NCBI RefSeq assembly: GCF_014645555.1 | Contig: NZ_BMLY01000006.1 | Coordinates: 239,925-303,924 of the forward strand | Source of the DNA: Silvimonas amylolytica | Lineage (GTDB): Bacteria > Pseudomonadota > Gammaproteobacteria > Burkholderiales > Chitinibacteraceae | Reading direction: 5' to 3' | DNA: 64,000 bases | Shown here: positions 8,274-17,844 of the stretch, in pieces | Layout: each line of letters starts with the position of its first letter | Position numbering within the stretch: the first letter of the stretch is position 1 | Made by a program: the position numbers and the translations under genes | The notes under the pieces: generated by a model | The model's input: the letters and a program-made list of their open reading frames with translations, nothing else | Told to the model about the DNA's origin: nothing | Database searches by the model: none

Positions 8274-9214
8274 GACAACCCCGTGTGACTTCTGCCGCGC
8301 GCCAACGTGGCATCGCGATCCTTACTGCCGTAGGTCTGGCTGCATTGGTGGCGGCATTGGCTTCGTGGATTGCCTGGCGGCAAGGACTTTGGTTTCGTCA
8401 GTTGGAAAACCAGATGGATCAGGCCGAAGCCATGGGGGTGGTTCGTGCCTCGATCAACCTGGGGCGGCTGACGCTCAAGGATGACTACCGGCTCAATCAA
8501 GTCGACCATATGCTGGAGCCATGGAATATTCCCATTCCGTCCATTCCAGTCGAAAACGGACGTGCCGGCGGCCGCGTCGTGGAGCAGAACGGGTTTTTCA
8601 ATCTGAACAACCTGGTGAGCGATACCGGGCAGGCCAATGAAGTGGAAATCACGGCTTGCAAGAAGCTGTTTGCCTCTTTGTCCGTCTCGCCAGACCTCGT
8701 TAATGCGCTGGTCGACTGGGAAGATGCAGATTCGGATACCCGCAGTCCTGGTGGCGCTGAGGACAATGAATATCTGCAAGCCACGCCGCCGTATCGTGCT
8801 GCCAATCAACGCCTGGTTGATCTTGGGTCTTTGAGTCGGGTGCGTGGTTTCACTCCCGATGTGATCAACGTATTGCGCCCGTTTGTTACCGTATTGCCGA
8901 TCCAGACTGCGGTAAACGTCAATTTTGCCAGTGCGGAAGTGTTGGCTGCCGTTGTGCCTGGGCTGACGGTGACGCAGGCTCAGGGCGTCGTTGCCAAGCG
9001 GGCAGGTTCGTACTTTGCCAACACCACAGATTTCATCAATGCGTTGCCAGATGTGGCCAAACCCACCGTGGTCTCGGCGGATTTGTCTGTGCAAAGTACG
9101 TACTTTATCAATGAGATTGACGCCCATTTCGGGCGGGTGAGCTTGCGCTATGCGGCCCTGCTGGAACGCAAGTCTACAGATATTCCGCGGATTGTCTGGT
9201 TGCGCCGGGAGTAA
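8270..9214 (+). CDS. gspK: Pseudopilus tip protein GspK
   Basis: GspK is the large pseudopilin that caps the pseudopilus. The 314-residue length fits the family. The leader ends RQRG/IAILTAVG, and as in other GspK proteins the usual Glu at position +5 is missing. The insert with LVDWEDADSD and GGAEDNEYL matches the alpha domain between the strands, and NFASAEVLAAVVPGL is another family block. The ATG overlaps the gspJ stop. It is the last gene of the run; gspL, gspM and gspN, which usually follow, are absent here and the next gene is on the opposite strand. Confidence 0.9.
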   Translation: MRQPRVTSAARQRGIAILTAVGLAALVAALASWIAWRQGLWFRQLENQMDQAEAMGVVRASINLGRLTLKDDYRLNQVDHMLEPWNIPIPSIPVENGRAGGRVVEQNGFFNLNNLVSDTGQANEVEITACKKLFASLSVSPDLVNALVDWEDADSDTRSPGGAEDNEYLQATPPYRAANQRLVDLGSLSRVRGFTPDVINVLRPFVTVLPIQTAVNVNFASAEVLAAVVPGLTVTQAQGVVAKRAGSYFANTTDFINALPDVAKPTVVSADLSVQSTYFINEIDAHFGRVSLRYAALLERKSTDIPRIVWLRRE

Positions 9215-9215
9215 A

Positions 9216-9244
9216 ACCTGCAGGGCTAAAGGCTCTTTGCAGGT
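9216..9244. terminator. Hairpin between convergent gspK and histidine-kinase genes
   Basis: The perfect 7-base arms ACCTGCA and TGCAGGT close a 15-base loop right after the gspK stop and reach the first base of the kinase stop. There is no T-tract, so it may only protect the 3' ends or need Rho. Confidence 0.35.
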
Positions 9245-10635
9245 CAGGCAGAGAGGCGTCGCTGTTCTTTGGGTAATTCCACATGAACGATCAGGCCGTG
9301 GGGCTTGGCATCGAGCAGGCTGACCGAACCACCATGGCGTTCAGCAATTTCCTTGACGATAGCCATACCAAGGCCGCAGCCATTGCCGGTTTGCTCCCGC
9401 CGGTAAAAGCGCTCAAACACGCGTGGTTTGTCATCATCGGGAATACCTGAACCGCTGTCTTCTACTTCCACGACGTAGCGAGTGTCATCTTCAGTCAGGC
9501 GCACGGTGATATTGCCTCCGCGCGGGATGTACTTGATGGCGTTCTCGACCAGATTGACAAAAAGCTCGCGCAGAAGCGCGGAGTTGCCTTCGATGACCGC
9601 TTCGTTGAGCGCGGTGTCGCAGCCCAGATCCATCCCTGCGGCCAGAGCCCTGGGAACAGATTCGGCAGTCAGATCGCGGATCAATCGTGCCAGATCAACC
9701 TTTACGCGCGGCATGCCACTTTGCGTGCCGGGTTCTGACCGCGCCAGCGTTAAGAGCTGATTGACGAGGTGAATGCTGCGGGTGGCGCTGGTGTGCACCA
9801 TGTGCAGCCGGGCGCGTAACTGTTCTGGTTCGGTTTCACGCATGGCCAGTTCAGTCTGGGACTTAAGGCCCGCCAACGGCGTGCGTAACTGGTGGGCTGC
9901 ATCCGCAATAAAACGGCGTTGGCGGGCGACGCTTTCATGAGTGGTCGATAAAAGCTGCGTCAAGGCCTTGGCCAGTGCATGCAGTTCTTGCGGTGCGTGA
10001 CTGAGTTCGAACGGCGCCTGATCCTGAGGTGAGCGCTTTTCTACAAGGCGCTGCAAACCATTGAGTGGACGCAGGCCGCGGTTGATACCCAGCCAGACCA
10101 GGAAGCTCATCACTACCAGCAATCCACCTAACGGCAAGGCGATGGTCAGCATAATCTGGCGTGACAAATGATTGCGGCTGGCCAGACTCTTGGCGGCTTC
10201 GATGTGAATCCAGCCCGCTTTGTCGAGCGGGTAATAAATCGAAACCATGCGCACGGGCGAGGGCAGCTGCATCAGATTGCTGAATACAGGCTCGTTACCG
10301 GGTTTTTGTTTGATGTCTGCGGCAGCGGGGAAACTGAAATTGCCGAGGATTTTCTGGCCGTCGGAACCAGAAACAGCATAAAGCAACTGGTCGTCCGGTG
10401 ACGTATCCAGCAACAGGTGCGTCGCTTCGGGAAAGCGGGCAATGGCCTTGCCGCCTTCTACATGAACTTGTCTGGCCAGAGAGTTGGCCAGTTGTAGAAG
10501 GCTGTTGTCGATCACTTCATTGGCAAAGTGACTGGCAACCTGGAAACTAAGTAACGCCCCAGCCAGCCACAGGACTAGCTGGGGTATCAAAAGCCAGAGT
10601 AGAAGCTGGCGTTTGAGCGAATACTTAGCCTGCAT
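9244..10635 (-). CDS. Sensor histidine kinase (TctE/QseC type)
   Basis: This 463-residue inner-membrane kinase has a membrane helix at about 9-32, a periplasmic sensor of about 130 residues, a second helix at about 163-186 and a HAMP-like linker. The phospho-accepting His lies near residue 247 in the DAAHQLRTPL box. The ATPase boxes follow: N (ELFVNLVENAIKY), G1 (VEDSGSGIPDD) and G2 (GCGLGMAIV). The sensor part resembles the TctE N-terminal domain, so a carboxylate or similar signal is possible, but that is inference. Its start lies inside the end of the regulator gene (11-base overlap), so the pair is one operon. Confidence 0.88.
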   Translation of the reverse strand: MQAKYSLKRQLLLWLLIPQLVLWLAGALLSFQVASHFANEVIDNSLLQLANSLARQVHVEGGKAIARFPEATHLLLDTSPDDQLLYAVSGSDGQKILGNFSFPAAADIKQKPGNEPVFSNLMQLPSPVRMVSIYYPLDKAGWIHIEAAKSLASRNHLSRQIMLTIALPLGGLLVVMSFLVWLGINRGLRPLNGLQRLVEKRSPQDQAPFELSHAPQELHALAKALTQLLSTTHESVARQRRFIADAAHQLRTPLAGLKSQTELAMRETEPEQLRARLHMVHTSATRSIHLVNQLLTLARSEPGTQSGMPRVKVDLARLIRDLTAESVPRALAAGMDLGCDTALNEAVIEGNSALLRELFVNLVENAIKYIPRGGNITVRLTEDDTRYVVEVEDSGSGIPDDDKPRVFERFYRREQTGNGCGLGMAIVKEIAERHGGSVSLLDAKPHGLIVHVELPKEQRRLSA

Positions 10636-11323
10636 CGAACGCCGAGTGGGGCTGCTGTTTTTCCAGCAAATAACCCAGACCGCGGATGGTCCGGATCACA
10701 ACACCACACGGCTCGAGCTTCTTGCGCAGACGGTGTACGTACACTTCAATCGCGTTCAGGCCAACTTCAGCGTTGTCCGAACCCAGTTCGGAAACGATCT
10801 GTTCCTTGGTGACCACGCGATCGATGTTCGACATCAGGATTTCCAGCACGGTCAGTTCACGTGCAGAGAGATCCAGCGGAGTGTCATTACACCAGGCACG
10901 CTGACCGGCACGATCAAGACGCAAATTGCCCAGTTGCTGCACGGACTGCGGCAAGATCTGGCTGCGACGCAAGAGTGCGCGCAGGCGCGCTTCCAGTTCA
11001 GCAAACTCAAACGGCTTGGCCAGGTAATCATCCGCACCGGCATCCAGACCCGCAACGCGATCTTCCAGACCATCCAGCGCCGTAAGAATCAAAATGGGCA
11101 GGGAAGGCTTGTGCTGACGAATGTTTCGCAACACGGTCAGACCATCCATGTTCGGCAGGCCGATATCCAGCACGACTACATCGTAATCATTGTGAAGAAG
11201 AATCTGCAGCGCCAGAGAGCCGTCGTTGACACAGTCGACCTGGAAGTCAGCCTGCGACAAACTGGTTTTCAGAGCATCCGCAAGGATGAGATCGTCTTCG
11301 GCGAGAAAGAGCCGAGTGCTCAT
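10625..11323 (-). CDS. OmpR/PhoB-family response regulator
   Basis: This 232-residue two-domain regulator is the partner of the downstream kinase. The receiver (residues 1-120) shows the acidic pocket ED at 9-10, the phosphorylation site Asp53 in VVVLDIGLP, and the conserved Lys in DYLAKPFEF. The winged-helix DNA-binding domain (about 130-225) contains LSARELTVLEIL and the recognition segment AIEVYVHRLRKKL. It resembles TctD and QseB. An AAGGAA ribosome site lies before the ATG at 11323. It is the first gene of the operon; hemH ends 83 bases further upstream. Confidence 0.92.
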   Translation of the reverse strand: MSTRLFLAEDDLILADALKTSLSQADFQVDCVNDGSLALQILLHNDYDVVVLDIGLPNMDGLTVLRNIRQHKPSLPILILTALDGLEDRVAGLDAGADDYLAKPFEFAELEARLRALLRRSQILPQSVQQLGNLRLDRAGQRAWCNDTPLDLSARELTVLEILMSNIDRVVTKEQIVSELGSDNAEVGLNAIEVYVHRLRKKLEPCGVVIRTIRGLGYLLEKQQPHSAFDAG

Positions 11324-11405
11324 GAGGGGATTCCTTCCGGTTGTAAGATTAAGCTTACCGTTGAGTGTAACTGGAATTGGCTAATTGCCCAAGAATTATT
11401 TTGCA

Positions 11406-12524
11406 TTATTGTTTCGCGCCAAGTTTTTGAGCGCGTAGATTGGCTATTTTCGCGGCTTCCAGCGGGGGCTCCCCGGTTTGACCTGTCGTCGGCCAGTTTG
11501 TAAGTTGAATGGCTACAAAGTCAGCTAAAGCAGATATCCAGCCGGAATTATCATTAAGGCAAGGAATGTGGTTGAGTGTCTTGCCGCCTGCGGCGAGGAA
11601 GGTCTGCTTGCCTTCCATGGCGATCTCTTCCAGCGTTTCCAGGCAATCAGCGACAAAACCCGGGCAAAACACGTCGACTGTTTTTACGCCACCCCGCGCA
11701 AGCTGGGTCAGAGCGACGCTGGTGTAAGGCTCCAGCCAGCGGGTACGGCCAAATCGTGACTGAAAGGCGACGGTGTATTCGCTTTCTTCCAGCTGCAGTG
11801 CCGCCGCCAGAAGGCGTGCGGTTTTCTGGCAATGACAGTAATACGGGTCGCCCTGGTCAAGCGTATAGCGCGGCAGGCCATGAAAACTCATCACCAGGTG
11901 CTCACCCCGGCCATTTTCTTCCCAGCTTTTGCGGATACGGGCCGCCAGTGCGGTGATATATCCGGGATAGTCATGCCAGGACTTCACCAGCCGTAATTCC
12001 GGTGCGTTGCGATAACATGCCATGTGGGCAAATACAGCGTCATAAGCGCTGGCGGTGGTGCTGGCGGCATATTGCGGATACATGGGCATGACCAGAATCC
12101 GGTCGCACCCGGCCGCCTTGAGTTCATCCATGGCGCTAGCGATCGATGGATTTCCATAGCGCATGCCCAGCGCGACTGCAGGTGCCGGCGCGCCATAACG
12201 CGCTGCACGTTCGCCCAGCAAACCTTTGAGCAATTTGGCTTGCTTGATGCTCCACATCAGCAGCGGGGAACCTTCCCGCGTCCAGATGAGCGCGTATTTG
12301 GCAGCAGATTTGGCCGGGCGCGTAGTCAGAACAAACAGATTAAGAATGATCAGCCAGATCAACCGCGGAATTTCTACCACGCGCGGATCAGACAAGAATT
12401 GGCGAAGATAACGGCGTACCGCAGCGGGTGTCGCAGCGTCGGGTGTACCCAGGTTGATCAAGAGGATGCCGGTTCTGGCAATGCTGCCATGACGGTATTC
12501 TGGCTCTTTGGCAAAGCGAGGCAT
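11406..12524 (-). CDS. hemH: Ferrochelatase
   Basis: HemH inserts ferrous iron into protoporphyrin IX, the last step of protoheme synthesis. The 372-residue protein has the family fold: the N-terminal GILLINLGTPDAATPAAVRRYLRQFLSD, the catalytic His near residue 214 in MSFHGLPRYTL, the SRFGRTRWLEPYT block and the Glu-rich CLETLEEIAMEG segment. The ATG at 12524 begins about 17 residues before the conserved GILLINLG. The C-terminal tail beyond about 355 (EPPLEAAKIANLRAQKLGAKQ region) is not conserved. It is separated by about 100 bases from the transglutaminase operon above it. Confidence 0.95.
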   Translation of the reverse strand: MPRFAKEPEYRHGSIARTGILLINLGTPDAATPAAVRRYLRQFLSDPRVVEIPRLIWLIILNLFVLTTRPAKSAAKYALIWTREGSPLLMWSIKQAKLLKGLLGERAARYGAPAPAVALGMRYGNPSIASAMDELKAAGCDRILVMPMYPQYAASTTASAYDAVFAHMACYRNAPELRLVKSWHDYPGYITALAARIRKSWEENGRGEHLVMSFHGLPRYTLDQGDPYYCHCQKTARLLAAALQLEESEYTVAFQSRFGRTRWLEPYTSVALTQLARGGVKTVDVFCPGFVADCLETLEEIAMEGKQTFLAAGGKTLNHIPCLNDNSGWISALADFVAIQLTNWPTTGQTGEPPLEAAKIANLRAQKLGAKQ

Positions 12525-12629
12525 GCACGGAGTCCCTGGTTGGCGTTGGCGGGGCCTGATGCCCTCTGCGGGGCGCGACGGACAGGCGGCATATCATAAC
12601 AGCCACGCCCGCTCGCGACGAAGAACCGG

Positions 12630-14633
12630 TTAAAGTTCCGCTGTCTGCTTCTGCCTGTGAGGTTTGCCGCGGGTCGCCGGATTAAACACTTGAAAGCGTT
12701 GAATGGCGCGCGCCAGACCGGGTAAAGCATCCGTGGCAAAACCGTAGCGGATAGCCAGATACTGGCTGGCAATGGCCAGAATCTCGGCTTGTTGGGCTGG
12801 CAGATGGGCAGCGGCACGGCGGGCATAGTTGAGCGGCCCCTCGCCAGCGGCAGGAACCACGCCAACCCGGGTCAGCTTGCGCTCAAATGCCAGCCAGTGC
12901 TGCTGCGCCGGGTCGGTGCGTCGTTTGCGTCGCCAATCCTGGGTTGAGACCAGATAGATGATCAGCACCACTCCGAAGCCGCCAGCAAGCAAGATCGTAA
13001 ATTGCGCTGAGACCATATTGTCGATGCCCAACCGGTTCAACACGCGCATTTGTCGTTCCGCGTTGTAACCGACGACCCATTTATCCCAGCCATGCATGAT
13101 CGCATCCCACTGCAGCCGTACAGAGCCTGCCCAGCCATCTTCATTGCGCAGCAGATAAGGCAGCGGGTCGGTCGCCGGCACGGCACTTTGCAGTCCGCGT
13201 GAAATGCGTTCGGGGGCAACCACGGAGGTTGGATCGACCCGTTGCCAACCCTGGCCATCAAGCCAGACCTCCGTCCAGGCATGCGCAGACGCTTGCCGGA
13301 CAATCCAGTAATTGCCAGTGCGGTTGTATTCGCCGCCGAGGTAGCCGCCGACGACACGGGCAGGTATGCCGGCAGCACGCATCAGGAAGGCGAATGCGCC
13401 CGCGTAGTGTTCGCAAAAGCCTGCGCGTGTTTGAAACAACAACTCATCCACGCGGTTTCGGCCGGTCAGCAATGGGGGGCCAAGGGTGTACTGATAGTGT
13501 CCTTGCCGCAGGAAATCCAGTGCTGCGCCTACCCGCAGTGCGGGTGGCAGGTCGGCCCATTGCGCAGCGAGTGCACGCGCTTGTGGATTGATGTCTTTGG
13601 GTAGTGCCAGATCCCGTTTCAGACGCAAAGCGTCTTCATTCTGAATCTGCCAGTGGGTGGCACTGGTAAAGGTGAATTGCTGCCGTTGGGCGACCGGGCC
13701 GCGCGACAAGGCCTGGAGGTTGTTGGACAGCCTCGTATCGGAGGGGATTTGGACCGGAATGTCCATGGCCATTAACCAGTTGCGCTGGGTGGGCTCAAGC
13801 GTGATGGTGTAGTGATATTGCAGGCCATGCATGAGAATTTCGGGCTGCACGCGGCCCGGTATGCCTGCGCGCCAACTGACGCCGTCGAACAATTCCATCA
13901 CTGGCCCGCGCCAGTACATTTGCGCGCGCTGAGGTGTCAGGTTGTCGAAGTCGACCCGGAAGGCCACGCTATCGTCCTGGGTCAGATCGCTGATGCTGCC
14001 AGGCTCCATGCTGTCAGACAAGCCGGTGCGGGCCTGCTGGGTATCGTTGGGCATGCGCCAAAGCGGGGTGGCCAGACGTGGAAACAGCACGAACAGAATC
14101 AGTGCGATTGGTAGCGCCTCTGCCAGCATGCGCAGTACACGCAAGAAGTCAGGCCACCCAAAGTGCCCGTCCTCACGCATCCAGACCAGCAGTTGCAAGC
14201 AGATCAAAACCAGGCTCACCACCGCGTACAGCATCATGAAGGGAGACTGCGATATCAAAAAGCCGGTGCTACATGCGAAGAATGCCAGGAGCGTCAGTAC
14301 ACGCACATCGCGCTGATTGCTGGTTTCCAGAAATTTGACCGCGACGAGGCTGCCCAGCGCCGCAACGCCACCTTCGCGCCCGATCAAGGTGTGGTATTGC
14401 AGCAAGATCGGAACAAACAGTGCCAACGCAACGCCAATACGCATCACGGGGCGGGGAACCGGTCGGCCGGCATGTGCCAGCCAGAGGCGCCAGATGATGG
14501 GTAGCAAGACCAGCAGGCTATGCCAGACCGGAACCTGCAGTAGCACTGGCGCCAACGCACAGGTCACAGCGGCTGCCAGAATGTAAAACGGGGGCATTAA
14601 CAAAGGCATGGCGACGATCTGTCGACGTGTCAT
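12630..14633 (-). CDS. TgpA-like transmembrane transglutaminase (DUF3488/transglutaminase/DUF4129)
   Basis: This 667-residue inner-membrane protein has a DUF3488 N-terminal part with about six membrane helices (residues 1-185), a periplasmic transglutaminase-like domain and a further helix near 540-560 before a short cytoplasmic C-terminus. The catalytic triad is visible: Cys near 407 in AGFCEHYAGAF, His near 451 in SAHAWTEVW and Asp near 466 in RVDPTS. The Pseudomonas homologue TgpA is important for viability, but its substrate is not settled. Its ATG overlaps the stop of the DUF58 gene, completing the moxR-DUF58-tgpA operon. Confidence 0.88.
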   Translation of the reverse strand: MTRRQIVAMPLLMPPFYILAAAVTCALAPVLLQVPVWHSLLVLLPIIWRLWLAHAGRPVPRPVMRIGVALALFVPILLQYHTLIGREGGVAALGSLVAVKFLETSNQRDVRVLTLLAFFACSTGFLISQSPFMMLYAVVSLVLICLQLLVWMREDGHFGWPDFLRVLRMLAEALPIALILFVLFPRLATPLWRMPNDTQQARTGLSDSMEPGSISDLTQDDSVAFRVDFDNLTPQRAQMYWRGPVMELFDGVSWRAGIPGRVQPEILMHGLQYHYTITLEPTQRNWLMAMDIPVQIPSDTRLSNNLQALSRGPVAQRQQFTFTSATHWQIQNEDALRLKRDLALPKDINPQARALAAQWADLPPALRVGAALDFLRQGHYQYTLGPPLLTGRNRVDELLFQTRAGFCEHYAGAFAFLMRAAGIPARVVGGYLGGEYNRTGNYWIVRQASAHAWTEVWLDGQGWQRVDPTSVVAPERISRGLQSAVPATDPLPYLLRNEDGWAGSVRLQWDAIMHGWDKWVVGYNAERQMRVLNRLGIDNMVSAQFTILLAGGFGVVLIIYLVSTQDWRRKRRTDPAQQHWLAFERKLTRVGVVPAAGEGPLNYARRAAAHLPAQQAEILAIASQYLAIRYGFATDALPGLARAIQRFQVFNPATRGKPHRQKQTAEL

Positions 14634-15610
14634 GACTTGCCCTCGGGCAGGCCAAACAGCGCAAGCGCCCGCAAACAGGTTTCACGATGGCGAGTGCCGC
14701 TGGCGGGCTCGATATGTCGGCCTGGGAGTGTCAGCGTATAAGGTCGTCCGGAGGCGTCGGCCAGCAAAACCCAGGCAGTCAGGCGTGATAGCCGGGCTTC
14801 AGTGTTCAGGCCTGCGGTGTCTTCCCAGCGCAGGCGCAGCATGGAAGAGTGCGGCGCATCGTGCGTACGGACTGCCAGCCATTCCAGCCGTGCAGACTGT
14901 TTCCAGGCAATCTGCCGGAAGGTGTCGCCGGGCTGATATTGCCGCAGTCCGGCAAAGTCTTCTTCGCCAGCGCGAGCGCGCAAGCCGGTTTGTTCTTCGC
15001 CAACTCCGTCCGGCCATGCTGGCGGGTTTTTTTCCGGTGCGGGGTAAACCAGGCATTGCGCATGGAGATGAGCGTGTGTCCACGCACGGCACCAGCCCGT
15101 GGGGTAACGGGTTTCGACGGTGATGCGAGGCAGGGTTAGCCAGCCGCGCACAGGCGCTGGCACAGGCAGCCAGACTTGGGCTTCCCCACCCGCCGCCAGG
15201 CTGGCTTGTACGGCTTCCTTGTTACGACCTGCGTGGATACGCAGGTTGTGCCGGGTGTAAGTACGGGCATCACCCAGTTGAACCGGAAAATGCGCGGCTC
15301 CACCTGCAAAGACCGGGGGAGGCATACCCGCCGTGATGGTGAGTCCCAGCAGGTTGCGAAACGACTGGATCAACCCCGCGTGCCCCAGGCCCAGCATCAG
15401 AAAAGCAAACATGTACGCCAGACTAAGCTGGTAGTTGATCGCCCCGATCAATACCAGCACGCAAGTGAACGCATAAGCCATGCCAAAGCCACTAGGCAGC
15501 ACGTAAACGCGGTTCTGTTTGACTCTGACCGTACCGGCAACTGGCGGGTGGCGCCGATCCATCCACTGTTGAGCGCGGTGCTGCAAAGATTGAACAAACG
15601 GGATTTGCAC
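14630..15610 (-). CDS. DUF58 domain protein
   Basis: This 326-residue protein from a GTG start has two membrane helices near residues 33-75 (AYAFTCVLVLIGAINYQLSLAY region) and a soluble DUF58 domain with the hallmark GEEDFAGLRQYQPGD followed by IAWKQSARL. DUF58 proteins are found with MoxR ATPases and transglutaminase-like or von Willebrand proteins, and are thought to act as their membrane partners. The gene lies 11 bases after moxR and overlaps tgpA by four bases, so the three proteins are probably made together. Function beyond this association is not established. Confidence 0.85.
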   Translation of the reverse strand: MQIPFVQSLQHRAQQWMDRRHPPVAGTVRVKQNRVYVLPSGFGMAYAFTCVLVLIGAINYQLSLAYMFAFLMLGLGHAGLIQSFRNLLGLTITAGMPPPVFAGGAAHFPVQLGDARTYTRHNLRIHAGRNKEAVQASLAAGGEAQVWLPVPAPVRGWLTLPRITVETRYPTGWCRAWTHAHLHAQCLVYPAPEKNPPAWPDGVGEEQTGLRARAGEEDFAGLRQYQPGDTFRQIAWKQSARLEWLAVRTHDAPHSSMLRLRWEDTAGLNTEARLSRLTAWVLLADASGRPYTLTLPGRHIEPASGTRHRETCLRALALFGLPEGKS

Positions 15611-15621
15611 GCGTTGTGTGC

Positions 15622-16533
15622 TCAGGGAATCGCCACGGACGCGAGCAATTCGCGCGCGGTGTGTGCATCGGCTTGACCCTGCAAGCGCGCTTGCAAACGA
15701 TGGCCAGCGACAGCAGGGAAGACCGCCTGCACGTCTTCCGGAATGGCGAAATCCCGACCATCCAGCCAGGCCCAGGCGCGCGTGGCGGACACCAGATCAA
15801 GCAACGCACGGGGCGACAGGCCATAGCTCAGGCGTTCGCTGGTGCGGGTTGCCGCTGCCAGCGCCTGGACGTAATCCAGCAAAGCCGGCGCAATGCGAAC
15901 GCTGGCCACGGCGGCCTGTGCCGCAAGCAGTTGATCTGGCAGTACCGTGGGTTGTAACTGGGCGAGCAGGGTGCGGCGATCTTCCCCGGCCAGCAAGGCA
16001 CGTTCTGCCGCGACGCTGGGGTAGCCGAGTTCTAGCCGCATCAGAAAACGGTCGAGCTGTGATTCAGGCAGCGCAAACGTGCCAATCTGGTTTTGCGGGT
16101 TTTGCGTAGCGATCACAAAAAACGGCTCGGGCAGCTTCCAGGTTTTGCCATCGGCACTGACCTGGCCTTCTTCCATGGCTTCCAGCAAGGCAGATTGGGT
16201 CTTGGGTGGTGCACGGTTGATTTCATCCGCCAGCAATAACTGGCTGAATACCGGCCCGCGGTGAAAACGAAAACTCTCGCTTTCACGGGCATAGACCGAG
16301 ACACCCAGAAGGTCAGCCGGCAACAAGTCACTGGTGAACTGGACTCGCTGAAACTGCAAACCCAGCGTCGCAGCCAAAGCATGTGCCAGCGTGGTTTTGC
16401 CAACACCGGGGACGTCTTCAAACAGCAAATGGCCGCGCGCAAGCAGACAAGCCAGCGCCAGCCGCACTTGGGTTTCTTTGCCCAGAATCAGCGTATTGAG
16501 TTGTTTCAGCGTTGCAAGAAAGGGTTGCAGCAT
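15622..16533 (-). CDS. MoxR-family AAA+ ATPase
   Basis: This 303-residue cytoplasmic ATPase of the MoxR class works as a chaperone-like remodeller of partner proteins. Walker A is DVPGVGKTTLAHALA (about residues 38-50), Walker B with the MoxR signature is LLLADEINRAPPKTQ (about 100-112), sensor 1 lies in FVIATQNPQNQIGTF and the C-terminal lid contains GLSPRALLDLVSATRAWAW. It is the first gene of the moxR-DUF58-tgpA operon, and its promoter should lie in the 285-base region shared with the divergent deacetylase gene. Confidence 0.92.
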   Translation of the reverse strand: MLQPFLATLKQLNTLILGKETQVRLALACLLARGHLLFEDVPGVGKTTLAHALAATLGLQFQRVQFTSDLLPADLLGVSVYARESESFRFHRGPVFSQLLLADEINRAPPKTQSALLEAMEEGQVSADGKTWKLPEPFFVIATQNPQNQIGTFALPESQLDRFLMRLELGYPSVAAERALLAGEDRRTLLAQLQPTVLPDQLLAAQAAVASVRIAPALLDYVQALAAATRTSERLSYGLSPRALLDLVSATRAWAWLDGRDFAIPEDVQAVFPAVAGHRLQARLQGQADAHTARELLASVAIP

Positions 16534-16818
16534 CAGTGTTCTCTGCGCAGGGCGGGTTGCATGGTGGGCTTTACCGCTGGAACGGTGTGGTGTTGGCTAG
16601 ATGGGGTCGATGATCGCCATATGCCAGTAGCATCAGCTTGTATTTAACTTATATAGAACGGCGAGTGCAGTTTATGGCAACGCACAGCGCTTTGCCTGAG
16701 CGTGTTGCGAACGCGTAAACTCCGGGGACAAGCGGCGCCACAGAATGACTAGACCAGCGCGCCATTTTGCGATTCTGCATGCAGTCCCGGCATCCGGTAA
16801 CGGACAGGAGTCTGGCGT
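16534..16818. other. Divergent intergenic region, moxR / deacetylase
   Basis: No gene is supported here. The region separates two divergent transcription units and holds one AT-rich patch at about 16638-16658 (TTGTATTTAACTTATATAG) that could hold a promoter for either side. I see no convincing -35/-10 pair or operator palindrome. Confidence 0.5.
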
Positions 16819-17766
16819 TTGTCTTTAGCAGCTACCAGAAACGATGTGACCGCGTATATCAGCGCCAGCGCATGCGCGATGCACGAAATGGGCAAGGGCC
16901 ATCCCGAGTGCCCCGAGCGCCTTGCTGCCATTCAGGATCGGCTGATGGCCGCAGGTTTGTGGGATACGCTCATGCATGTTGAGTCCGAACCCGCCAGCTA
17001 TGAGCAACTGGCGCGCGTGCATGATCGGGAATACCTCGACAAACTGGCGCTGATGTCGCCCCTGCATGGTTATGTGCATCTGGACCCGGATACCGCGATC
17101 AACTCTTTTAGCCTGCGGGCGGCCTATCACGCTGCCGGCGCCGGTATTAGCGCGGTAGACATGATGATGCGCGGACAGATTCGCAATGCTTTTTGTGCAA
17201 TACGCCCGCCTGGTCACCATGCTGAACACGCCAGGGCCATGGGTTTTTGCCTGTTCAACAACGTCGCCGTCGCCGCAGCACATGCGATGGCCGAATACGG
17301 CGTTGAGCGCGTTGCAGTGGTTGATTTTGACGTGCATCACGGCAATGGTACCGAAGACATCTTCTGCCAGGACCCGCGGGTATTGATGACGGGCTGGTTC
17401 CAGCACCCGTTCTTCCCGTACTGCGGTGATGTACCGCGTGGCGAGAACATGAAGAACACCCCCAAGCCGCGTGCGACCACCGGGCCGGATTTTCGTGCCA
17501 TGGTCAGCGAACACTGGTTGCCCGTACTCCATGAGTTCAAGCCACAGTTGATTGTGGTTTCCGCTGGTTTTGATGCCCACCGGGAGGACGACATGTCTTC
17601 CATGGGGTTGGTCGAGTCCGACTATGCCTGGGTAACGCAAGAGATTGTCAAAATAGCCGATGAATATGCGCACGGGCGCGTGGTCTCGATGCTGGAGGGT
17701 GGTTATGACCTGTCTTCTCTGGCGCGCAGCGTGGCTGTACATGTCAAGGAGTTGGCGGGCTTGTGA
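16819..17766 (+). CDS. Histone-deacetylase-fold amidohydrolase (AcuC/HdaH-like)
   Basis: This 315-residue zinc hydrolase of the arginase/deacetylase superfamily in bacteria removes acetyl groups from lysine side chains, polyamines or similar amides. The charge-relay and metal sites are visible: RPPGHHAEHARAMGFC, DFDVHHGNGTEDIF (zinc Asp and His) and VSAGFDAHREDDMSSMGL (second zinc Asp), with a C-terminal LEGGYDL carrying the catalytic Tyr. The start is taken as a TTG at 16819, eight bases after GGACAGGAG; a GTG at 16846 is the alternative. It stands alone, and its substrate cannot be read from context. Confidence 0.88.
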   Translation: MSLAATRNDVTAYISASACAMHEMGKGHPECPERLAAIQDRLMAAGLWDTLMHVESEPASYEQLARVHDREYLDKLALMSPLHGYVHLDPDTAINSFSLRAAYHAAGAGISAVDMMMRGQIRNAFCAIRPPGHHAEHARAMGFCLFNNVAVAAAHAMAEYGVERVAVVDFDVHHGNGTEDIFCQDPRVLMTGWFQHPFFPYCGDVPRGENMKNTPKPRATTGPDFRAMVSEHWLPVLHEFKPQLIVVSAGFDAHREDDMSSMGLVESDYAWVTQEIVKIADEYAHGRVVSMLEGGYDLSSLARSVAVHVKELAGL

Positions 17767-17788
17767 GCCGTGAGCCCGCCAGACGACA

Positions 17789-17821
17789 ACAAAAAACCCG
17801 GCCTCACGCCGGGTTTTTTGT
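17789..17821. terminator. Bidirectional intrinsic terminator
   Basis: The arms AACCCGGC and GCCGGGTT close on CTCA, with six As before and six Ts after. It lies between the convergent deacetylase and mfd genes. Confidence 0.88.
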
Positions 17822-17844
17822 CTGAACAAGCTGCGCTTGCCGTC

